64,000 nucleotides of DNA from Mimachlamys varia (Eukaryota; Mollusca; Bivalvia; Pectinida; Pectinidae), in NCBI GenBank assembly GCA_947623455.1, contig OX392534.1:35593426-35657425 (forward strand), read 5' to 3'. Shown piece after piece: positions 50,801 to 62,800 of the stretch; position 1 is the stretch's first letter, and each line of letters begins with the position of its first letter. The notes beneath the pieces were generated by a model, which was not told the DNA's origin, did no database searches, and saw only the letters and a program-made list of their open reading frames with translations. The translations under genes and the position numbers were made by a program.

Positions 50801-53800
50801 GGAGGCCCAACTGTCTGCTTCGAAGGTGGTTTCAATGGCGGTGATGATACCCCTGGTGTGGTTGTCGTTGAAGTTGGAGGGACCATATCCGAGTTGTTTC
50901 TCCAGACACAAGTCGGAAAGTTCCTTACATCTCCTCCCCAATGACAGTGTGGGAAGCCGAGGCATGCATCCTTATCTTCTCTATTGAAATACATTTACAA
51001 AAAATGAAATGCAACGTTTTGATACAGTATTTTGAACATGTGAAACTTTTGAGCAAATAATTTACGAGACACATGTTGCAATCGATGCGAATGCAGGTAA
51101 CACATTCCTTTTTATTAAACATTTCAAAAACATGAGACTGCTAGCATTAAACTCAAGTATGGTTTACCCGCGAATAAATGTAGTCCTATGTTCCCATGCC
51201 TTAGCATTCAAACGCATTCATTCTGATTGTATTCCATCATCACTTTTGAAATGAAAATCAAATGTAAGGGATGCGCGGACGACAGCAAGTGAAATGAATT
51301 CAACTGATGGTGATCACCACAAGAGAAGGCAATTATCTACATTAAAAACACAACATATACCATTCTCAAACGCCTATACAAACCAATAGTAACATCCTTT
51401 AAACATAAAATTACACACATGAAGAATGTTAACTATTCATTTACAAATAACCTACACAGAAATGCAAGGCACATTGCATCTTGGGACATCACTCCTTGGC
51501 GGTTTCGGTAGAAATGATGGCGGGACTTGATCGTCGTCAAGTGGATCATCTGAAATGAAATGGGAGTTTCTTCTTGTAATCTAAAGTGATAATACTGCAA
51601 CGAAAATAGTAAAGACAAAAAATAAAACTTATAGCCAAAGTGCCCATCTGCCCACTAAATGAAGGTTGCATCACACATCGAGAGACTGTATTAAGGCATT
51701 ATCATTTAGTAAAGACAACGTTCCATAAACATCATAATAAACACCGAGAACGAGACACCACTACCGACATTTGAATATTTGTGACCACACAGTCACAGAG
51801 GATCAAATATCAAAGCTACATTTTCTCTGCACTTACAGCTATTTCTCTATACCGGACTTGGACACTGACAGAATGTAAAACACACAAAACCTTCATAAGC
51901 GCGTAAGATTTGACCCCTACACAGCGTAGACAGCAGAAACACAAATCATATAAAACATTTTCTGCTATAAAGATGACTAAATACACACATGTGTTGCACC
52001 TTTTAAATTTAGTAATAGATACAACATGCCGAAAAAAAATGAATAAAACTGCACCATGCAGCTGTTTCGTCCTACTAGGACTCTTCAGTGATGCTAGGGG
52101 CCAAAAGGTGGGAATCCAAAATTTCTAAACTAATGTAGAAGCAGAAGGGTCAGGAAAAGTTGAGGCGGAGTACCTACTGTAGCAGGCAGTAGTGCGCATG
52201 TCGTGGGTGTCATACTGACTGGAACACGAGTCAAAATCGGCAGGACATTGACACGGACTCTCGCAGTGATCATTACTGGTTAGACACTCGTGACATTGTC
52301 CATTGTTTCCTGTCGCACATGTCTGTAATAGTGACAAAGGCCAGGCTAACATCAGATCAGCGTAGAAATGGAGAAATTCTGGACAATATAGGTATGTAAT
52401 AGTGAGATATATCGAATTTTGTATAAAACAATAAGAACTTAATTGATATTTAAATAAGTAAAAGGATTTCGACATTAGGAACAACATACTAGTATTTTTA
52501 TTTGTAAAATGTTTCTTATAGATAAATAAAATACAAGGAAAAAGACAATTGAACCCTTTTACCGTAATAAATATCCAGGGTTTGTCTACAAGTGACAATT
52601 TATATTTTCATTTCTATTACATGTTAACTCATTTTCAACTTTGATAATCCACCAACATTTGAATAAACGGAAATCGGTTGCTTTTTATTTTAACAAAATC
52701 TTTAGATACTATTTTTACGTAGATGTAAGCATACAATGAAACCGTACTTTTTCTTTTCATTAAAGCGCATTTATCAATTAACAAACTATTTTTATTGCCT
52801 ATTCATGCTTTTATTGTGCACGACCAATCAACGTATCAACATATTTATGTAAAACACCACACAACAATTTACAATTTTTTTTATTTTTACGATTTTGATA
52901 GGGTTGCTAAATTCGCAAAAATAACACACACACAAAATATACCCGATATACAGTATATGGCAATGAAGAAGATTGTAGGTCATGGTATTTTGTTCAGTCC
53001 ATTTCTACTTACATCTCAATGAAGCCGTACAATAACTTACATCTGTGCCATTGAAGCTTCCCTCACAGTCAGACTTGGTCCTGTTGTAGAGGACTAGAAG
53101 ATACAAGTTGGTGCCCGTCACTGATCCGATGACGTAACTCAGGCACTTGTTTGGTTCTGTCCTCTGGTCAAATGTCAGGTTCATTGTGTACGATAACCTA
53201 TGCTGGCCTTCAGACAGACTTGTACACCAAAACGGCTAGATAAAAACAAGAGGTAAATACCGTGAATCGGGATAGTTCAAATAACACAAAATAAACACAG
53301 TGACAAAATGAAAAGAACAAACTTGAAATATTACGTCGATACATAAAGACAAACACAGTTTAAAAGGATATTCTAAAACGTTAAAGAAAACACAATAGAA
53401 CTTGATGGCAACCACGCCTGCTATTCAAGAGAAATAAGAATTTTGAAACATCACTGTGATCTATAGCAGATGATTATTAAATAAATCTTGGTAAATTTGG
53501 ACCTGTTGAAAATTGAAAAAAGAATTCCCGGAATCCAGATGATTTAACTAAATGCTGAATAATACCAAGGTATTTCGAAACATGGACCACCGTTTTTCCT
53601 CACTTCACTTCACTTCAACCACTGTTTAAATTCAATAAACAGCCATGTGAATATAAGGGTCTTGTTTTGTTGGTTATTGATGATTGGTGCAAGTTTCAAA
53701 CACACAAAAAATTACCTTCATTTTTCTGGTCTGTATGAGATGACTCGCCAACCAAGGAAAGCGTTTTGTTATGTGACCTGAGGTTGTTTCCTTACTGTTG

Positions 53801-56800
53801 AAGGTCATCAAATACCTATGGTATGTAAAATGATAATCTTATCAGTGTAGTGCTCCCCTTTCGAAAAGAAAATATTGTAATACATTTTCAAATTCAATTT
53901 AACATATATATATATAGACATCTTCTTAATAATACCAATCAGCTGATACGAAGATATACTTATTACCTACCCTTTATTATCCAGAAGATGGCATTCTAGA
54001 TCGGATCCTCCACAGCCGGAATTCTGTGAGTTCAACGGAAGAAATCACTTTTTTTTTATCTAGTAAATTGAAATCGCGATCATATCGACTAACATTTATT
54101 CACACGTGATATGAAAGGGTTTGTCAACAATTATCGTATTTTCAATAATGTCCAGTAAAGGAAAACTAGTATTCTTTATTATTTTATGTTGTATAAAGGT
54201 GCAATTGATTAATTCTTATATTATATTTGGCAATGGATTCCGGACATTCAAATGACAAGTCAGAACTAATAGATAAAAGTATATATATTGAATACATATG
54301 TATGTATATATAGTCGACCATACCGTCGATATTACTTATTAGACCAAATCTAATACACATATATTATAATAAAAAACAACCAACGTCTGTTCCAGTTTTG
54401 ACATACCTGGTACAGCATGGCGGTTAGTTGTCTATGTGAGACTACCACGCCTACGACACCCTGTAGCTGTTTCACCAAAGGTGAACTTTGGGAATCCGTC
54501 TCTCTAGTATGAAAATATTTAATATAAACCAAACATCTAACATCATCAGATAATTCCATATTTAAGGTTAATTTCCATGGAAATATTGAGTACTTTAACG
54601 GAGTAATTTACTTCTATATCAGTTACCATCTAATTAATCTAATTTAATTATTGACTGAGAAATAATAGCCAATTACACTTTTTTCTCAGACATACAGTAA
54701 TAAACTGTAACGTTAATATTTTAGCGCTGATCGTATTTAAACGATCTTCGCATTGGAAGGATTCCGCTAAATAATGATCGCACTAATTACAGATAATGTT
54801 GTTGCTTTTTATAGAAAGAATAGTGAGTGCACTCATGCATCGTTTCGCTTAACTGTTTCATTTGTTTACTCGCTAAAATTTGAGTACGCCAAAAAAATAT
54901 GAACGTTTCCATACAAAACAAACTCTGTCTTTGATCTGTTTACTTATATACTATATTCGATTTAGCAATAAATACAAGTTTAGGATACCTGTTCCATTGG
55001 ATAGATAGATAATTTTTAATAGTGAACTATCCCAACCTATCAGCTAGAAGAGGTCAATATGTCTTCATGGCTGAATGAGTAAACGTTTACACCTAAAACA
55101 CTTGTTGACTTTATTTAGTATGTTCTATTTTATCCACTTCACATTTTGCAAGATATGGTTTTAAACCAAATTAATGGTCATACATGTACCAAAATTAATA
55201 GTTTCCTATATATAGCTATATTTTCCCCCTTTCTTTAGTAGCATACTCACATATTTTCTGATACTGCTTTACTCATTAGCAGCATTTTTCTGTCACTGAA
55301 GCGACTGAATGGTCCTGATGAAAACACAAACTGATGTGGTAGGGCAACACTTTTTCTAAACCTGGAAATGGAAAATTTGTTACAACCGATGCAATATGTA
55401 TTCTTGCCTGTTACATGTAATATATCCATGATTATAATAAAATTGTCATTATTCGTTTCATTTTTGTGTATGTTGTCAACATCTAGAGTCATTTAAGGAC
55501 GGCCTCCCGATGAATGCGATATGAGTGTATTTGTTGGGTGTGTGTATTTGGGAGGCTTCGACATGCTGTATAAGCCGCCTTGCGATAGTCCAGAAAGATA
55601 AAATAGTGAACTGAAACAAATTCCAAGCACACTAGGAACAGTTTACATGTATTGGATACGTTTGTTTGAAATTTAAATTAAAGGGGTTTTACGCACCTGA
55701 CCCTTTCGCTTCTACATTAGTTTAAAATTTTGGATTCCCGCCTTTTGCCCCTAGCATAACTGAAGAGTCCTAGGAAGACAAAACAGCTGTATCGTGCAGT
55801 TTATTTTTTTTTTGGCATACTATCTTTTCCTAAATTTAAAGGTGCAGCACATGTTTGTGTTACGTCATCTTTGAGAGGATAACGATGCCTGTGATGAAAT
55901 GAAGTGACAATAACATGTGAAACACATCAAAGTTTGGTTAAGAAGGAAAGAAAGCGTTACCAGCACTTTACCTCATCTTAGGGATTATAAAATATTTACA
56001 GAATAATATTTTGACGTCATAGTTCAGAAAGATGACGTAACACACATATATTCTGCACCTTTTAAATTTAGTTATAGATACAATAAGCCGAAAAAATACA
56101 CATATCTTATAAGAGGAAATACTGATATTGGCAACAATAAAAAAAAATGTGAAAAATAATGTATTCTTATATTGCATTAAAATTGAAAATAAGAGTATCT
56201 ACGTTCAAGATGCTGTACTTGTACAATCCTGATCCTACAGTTTACAACTTACATTAATACTTACCATAACTGCTTGACATGGTTGAAGGTATTTCTAAAA
56301 GGCATCCCTGGAAATATTCTCAAAACTCCTGTTGGTGTTCCAAAATATCTTAAGAGCAGAAAGAATAATATAAAAGCAAAGATTACAATAATAGACAATC
56401 AATCAGTTTGTAGTTTTGCTCGTGCTTAAGTTATACATATTATGAACATTATTTTGCATCAATGATCACCATCAACATTTAGGTTGACGTAACACACACA
56501 TGTACTGCACATGTCTTAGACGTTGTGTTAATTCCTTATAACTAATTTTCATTTACACGACACTTTGTTAAAATGAGTGAAATATAACCTTAACGATACC
56601 AAATTTGCAGATCAAATATGGAAATATTATCTTATCGAAAACTGTTCAGCTTATTTCATCTTAGGAAAACATCTTACCTCTCCAATACCAGCTTTGCTGT
56701 TGGTCTCCATAGATTATCTATTTCATTAGTGGATCTTAAAATATGCTCAACCTCCTCTTTTATTTCTGAAAAAGTACCATTCGTATTTATATTTAACAGT

Positions 56801-59800
56801 ATCGCTAACAGTTCAATAAAAAATCAAGTTGCGTTCGATATCAAAATTCTTTTTCACTAAGCCCTCGGCATTCGAGGGTATTAATTAGCATATTCTCGCT
56901 GACCAGTGAGACCCATCTCAATTCAAAGAGATTTTTACCTCATGAATATTCATGATAACATACCCGGATATACATCGGCGCACGCCCGCACCCGCCATCT
57001 TTTTCGTTTGAGCAGTGAAGGAGACACATGTAGGCTCGTGTGCGACGGTTTTTGTCGGAGTCCTTTGAGTTATAAGAGGTAAGGAGGTGTTCCGTGAAAC
57101 GGGCACTTATCATTGATTGAGAGTATTTATCGACGTATTGTCACGCTGTCTTGCGTGTGCTTATTACGAAGGTAAGTGAAATTGAACGGTCTGCACGTGG
57201 TGTAGTCCGATAACATGGCCGATAATATGGATAAGGACGATGTCCTATCATTAATGGGTCATTCGAGTAATGATTCCTCAATGGATGAAGATAATAAGAG
57301 TAACCATTCTTCAAGCAGCTCTGACGAAGTCAGTGAGGCTGAGTTTGATAGAAATTTGAGGTCAAAAAATGTTAATGTTAAGCGTGGTCGTGGCCGAGGT
57401 TCTCGGGGAAAACAAAATGACACGCCTCGTAAGCCTACCAGAGGTAGGGTTTCTAAGCGGAATGAGAACATTGATATTTCTAAATTAAAACAACAACTTG
57501 GGTTGAGCAAGATAGAGAAATCTTTGAACGCTTTGAGTGCGTTTATGACCGAGAAAGTGACAGAGAAACGTGACAGCGCTGCTGCTCGTAAAGATAAACA
57601 AACACAGGGGCTTGGTGCGCATGGTCGTAGCTATGATCCTGAAAATAGAATTTTCGCTCTGGGGGCCCCAGAACAAGAGTATGAAGTGTTTGATATGGAG
57701 GAGGCCGAATCTAGTTATGACAACAGTGTTTTTGCCCCTGATAACGAGTTTGAAGGGTTTTGGCCAGATGAAGCTCCCGCGGAATGGGACATACCTCAGA
57801 ATGCGGAGGATGAACCTGTGGGTCCAAAAATATCTGAGTCGTTAGCAAAATCTATTGATAGAGCATGCAGTAAGAAAGCTGATGCTACACAGCTAGAGGC
57901 GATTATTAAGAAATATCCAAGGCCAGTAAACTGTAATTTGCTTGCATCGCCCAGGATTAATCCTGAAATTTGGGGTCAATTACCAAAAAATGCACAGACA
58001 TCTGATCTGGCATTACAGGAAGTTCAGAAACTTATAGCAACAGGGCTTACTCCTCTGAGTAAATTGGCTGAAGTTATTGCTTCATTTCCTGGGGAAGTAC
58101 GTGACAAGCAGTCAAAGTGTAAATCACTCCTCTCCGATGCAGTGGCGTTGCTAGGTAACGCGATTTATACTACATCGGTTAAGAGGCGATATGCTTTGCG
58201 CCCCGCTCTCCAGCCTAGATACAGAGGGCTGTGTTCGCAGGACATGCAGATTACTAAAATGTTGTTTGGGGACGATGTCACTAAGAAAATCAAAGACATG
58301 AATGATATGTTTAAAGTTCCTACTACAGGCAACAATCAGGCATATGGTGGATATAGACGCCCCTATCATGGCAATTATAACCGGGGCTACCCAAACTTCC
58401 AGCGCCGCCCTTATGGTCGAGGGCAGGGAGGCGCCAGAAACCAAGGCAGGTTCCCCAGGTACAACAGATACCAGAACCAGAGACGAGGCAACAGAGGCAT
58501 GTCCCAGAAGGGAACACAGCAGTAGAGCCTCAGTGGAAGGTGAGAACTTTAGATTCATGTTTGAATGAATGGGAAGTGTTAACTTCAGATCAATGGGTCT
58601 TGGATACAGTTTCTGGTTATAAAATTGAATTTATTTCTGAACCATTCCAAGTACGTTTTCCAAATGAAATAAGTTTTTCAGCAGATGAAATACTTTTGGT
58701 GGATAATGAAATTCAGGAATTGATTAAAAAGGGGGCTATAGAAGAGGTCTGGTTTACACCGGGACAATTTATATCAAATTTATTTTTGGTTCCCAAAAAG
58801 AATGGGAAATTTCGCCCGGTTCTCAATTTACGTGGGCTTAATGCCTTTGTGGAATACAAACATTTTAAACAAGAAAATTTGAAAGTTATTTTTGACATTA
58901 TCCAGACAAATGATTTTTTAACATCCATTGACCTCAAGGATGCTTATTTTAGCATTCCCATTCATCCAGATTACCAGAAATATCTAAGATTTTGTTGGAA
59001 TGGTCATATGTATCAGTATTTGGTGTTAGCCTTCGGGCTAGCTTCAGCACCCCGAGTGTTTACCAAGGTACTGAAGCCTGTGTACGCAGATTTTCGGAAA
59101 ATTGGTATCAGGTGTAGTTATTATATTGACGATTCCTTGCAAATGAATCAAAGTTCTGAAACTTCTAGCAAGAACACTCAAATCATGGTTGAAAGGTTGA
59201 CAACGTTAGGTTATATGGTTAATGCTGAAAAGTCTGTTTTAATTCCAACTAAGAGATTGGTGTTTTTCGGGCTTATTTTGGATACCGAACAATTTAAGGT
59301 GTTCCTGACAGATGGAAAGGTCAATAATATTCAGGCAGCATGTGGTCAGTGTTTACAAACATCGGAGGTTATCATTAGAGATTTAGCATCATTAATCGGG
59401 TTGTTGGTCCATGCATTTTATGCTATACTCCCTGGGCCTCTCCATTACAGGTCTCTAGAAAGGGACAAAGTCTACGGACTAAGGCGTTCTGACGGTGATT
59501 TCGATTCTACTGTTGTTTTATCGTCTGATAGTATTCTAGATATTGATTGGTGGACAAAAAATGTAGAAATGGAAAATGGCAAGGTTATGCGCAGAAGCCT
59601 ACCAGAGAGTTGGATTATAACGGACGCCTCACTTTTGGGTTGGGGAGCCCAATTTGAGGCTAAGTCAGCAGGAGGCAGGTGGTCTAGGTCAGAAGCTAGC
59701 AACCACATCAATTATTTAGAGTTATTTGCAATTTTTCTGGGAATGAAAACCTTTTTCTCACAGTCATCGGAGTTCCACCTGGGAATTAAGACTGACAGCA

Positions 59801-62800
59801 CTACAGCTATGGCATATATCAATGATATGGGTGGCATGCCTTCCATTCAGTTAGACAATTTGGCCCGATCCATCTGGGAGTGGTGTTTTGGTAGATCTAT
59901 ATTTATTACAGCACAGCACATTCCTGGGGTAGACAATATACAGGCAGATTTTTTGTCGAGAAATTTTTCAGACTCCACTGAATGGATGCTAAAGCCTGAA
60001 ATTTTTAATCGTATATGTTTACATTTTTTCAGGCCAAATATTGATTTATTTGCATCAAGGTTAAATTCGCAAGTCTATCAGTATGCTTCATGGTCTTTTG
60101 ATCCGGCAGCGTGTATTGTTGATGCTTTTTCAGTGGAATGGACTGATTGGAGGCCATACATTTTCCCACCATTTGTGCTTATAGGCAGAATTATGAACAA
60201 GATTATTAGTGAAAAGATTGAGAAGGCTTTATTAGTTATACCATTTTGGCCTACACAGCCGTGGTTCCCTTTGGTACTGGCTAATCTTGTTTCTCTTCCT
60301 TGCAGGCTTCCAAGACACAGAGACCTGCTCACTCTGCCGCACAATGGAGAGAGTCATCCACAGATCAGACATCTGGCTCTAATCGCCTGCGTTGTGTCCG
60401 GAAAACCTTGCAACGTAGAGGATTTTCGGGTTACTCTTCAAGGATCATCTTGTCGTCCTGGAGACCAGGAACAGTTAAGCAATACGAATATGCGTGGAGA
60501 AAATGGGTTATTTGGAGTGCAAGCAGGCACATTGATTCATTTCTCCCGTCTTTGATTCAGGTAATAGATTACCTTTCAGACTTGTTACGTGAAGGATCGT
60601 CATATTCGGTTGTAAATACACATAAAGCTATGCTCAGTCAGACTTTACCTTTACTGGGTGTAAAGTGGTCGTTTAATTCATTGTTTTTTGTGCGATTAAT
60701 GAAAGGTGTGTTTAATGACAGACCACCGAGGCCGCGGTATATTTACACGTGGGATGTTGCGACAGTGCTGGAGTTTTTGCGGACATTGTTTCCACTTAAT
60801 GAACTGTCTTTAAAGAGGTTAACCTATAAACTGGTTGCTTTGATTGCGTTAACGTCCGCGTCCAGAGTCCAGGCCTTACATCACTTAGACATTGATAACA
60901 TGACAAGTTGTGGTAATTTGGTGATGTTTCGTGTTAGTAGGTTAGAAAAAACTTCAAGAATGGGTAGACCATCACGGACAATAGAGTTTCTACGGTACAG
61001 TCAGGATAGACTTTGTGTGGTTCGAACTCTACAAGAATATTTGAGACGCACTAAAGATCGTCGATCCAGTCAGTTATTTGTTTCATTTAAGACATTACAA
61101 GCCGTGTGTACATCTACAATTGCTAGGTGGTTAAGAGAAGTCTTGTACCTTTCTGGTATTGATACTACAGTTTTCAAGGCTCATTCATATCGTGGTGCAG
61201 CAACATCAGCTGCTTTGATGTCTGGTGTTAGACTTTCGGACATTCTTAGAACAGCGAATTGGTCTGGAGCGGCCACGTTTCACCGGTATTATCATAGAGA
61301 AGTGGACAGTGCTACAAATGTAAATTTTTCGAATTCCGTGTTGAGCCGTAGATGAACTGTGTATGAAGATTCACTTTGTGGTAACCCTTGGACTGTATGG
61401 GTGGTGAATATGTGACAAAAGATACACAATGAGGAGTCTTTATATAAATTGTCAAATTTATTTCAAAACAGTCTTTGTTGTTTGTTGATATGGCTTTAAA
61501 CATGCTAATTAATACCCTCGAATGCCGAGGGCTTAGTGAAAAAGAATCACCCCTCCTCCAAGTATCCCTTGGGATATGATGGAGGAGGGGCATTCTTTGA
61601 ACTATTAGCCCGAGGCTAAGAGGGTATTTACCCACCTCTAGCCCCGCCCTGAATGGACATGTTATCAACAAACTTTACTTTAAAAGATGGCGGGTGCGGG
61701 CGTGCGCCGATGTATATCCGGGTATGTTATCATGAATATTCATGAGGTAAAAATCTCTTTGAATTGAGATGGGTCTCACTGGTCAGCGAGAATATGCTAA
61801 TTAATACCCTCTTAGCCTCGGGCTAATAGTTCAAAGAATGCCCCTCCTCCATCATATCCCAAGGGATACTTGGAGGAGGGGTGATTTTTCCTCAAAACTG
61901 TAATTTGATTGATATGATATGATAATCAATGTACAGTACCGCTTAAAGGAGCATCCCGCGAAAGCCTAAATGCCTGTTCTTGAATATACATGGCGTCTGC
62001 ACTACTAATTATACTTTCCTGTTATTCCCATATTCAAAGTCCACTCAAAATGTCTATAATGACCACTTGCAAAATCGCATTACTCGGGGAAGCCCAGATA
62101 AAAATAGCGGGGATGACGCAGCGTGACAGGTGTGCCGCAATTTCCCTGATCGGTTTGACGGAAGGGGCCATACGGGAGGGGACGCGTAATGTATACGGCT
62201 GATGAAACAGAGACAAAGTCCGTGTATTAACGTATTGAATCACATTCACTTTAAAAATAGACTTCAATTGCACACATACCGATATTCAAATGAAGAATAA
62301 TTGTCGGCATATCGGCACCATATATCGACACCAGTAATTATCTATATTATATTTACCTGACCGAGGCCGGTACACATGGGTACGGAATACGGCCATGGTA
62401 CAAACCTTAATTTATGTAAAAGGTAATATTCACGAACCCAGCTTTTCAGATGATTTTATAAAATTTAGGTAGCATGCATTGAAAAGTTCGAAAATAAAAT
62501 GACATGAACTGTTTGCGATTTTTTTACAACTCAATGTCTTGAGGATTTTTTTTCAGACTATCTATATATACAATGTACATTCATATTCATTTAAAATCTA
62601 TCCAACTTTCAGCGTCTTCACACGTTAACACGCATCACGGAATGCGAATATTTAAGTCCATACACTCATATAACGCACCATACTCTTAGCATGACTACCG
62701 TGTATATCAGATTTGGAACTGTGGAAATACTTAATTATAACTACCCGTTATGAATATGTTATGATAATTCCGCTTTCTTTTTGCATCTTTTTTTGTCGTC

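Larger units (their letters stand above)
56846..61886 (+). mobile_element. complete DIRS-like tyrosine-recombinase retrotransposon
   Basis: The 5,041-bp element encodes Gag-like, RT/RNase H/methyltransferase-like and tyrosine recombinase ORFs in that order. Inverted terminal repeats of 130 bp are identical (56874-57003, 61682-61811). The termini extend beyond them to ATT at 56846-56848 and ATT at 61884-61886. An internal complementary region (61502-61628) matches both ends and overlaps by exactly 3 nt, AAT/ATT. This is the DIRS1 layout, whose members replicate through a circular intermediate and integrate by recombinase without a usual target duplication. It sits in an intron of the CACHD1-like gene, antisense to it. 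Intact ORFs and perfect repeats suggest recent activity. Confidence 0.95.

Noticed and set aside
52125..52598. 157-codon minus-strand frame taken as one exon
   Set aside because: Only 52178-52322 is exon. The rest is intron and an adjacent repeat, as splice sites and phase show.
58151..58558. 135-codon antisense frame within ORF1
   Set aside because: It is the shadow of the Gag-like ORF on the opposite strand, as are 57259-57510 and 60078-60344.
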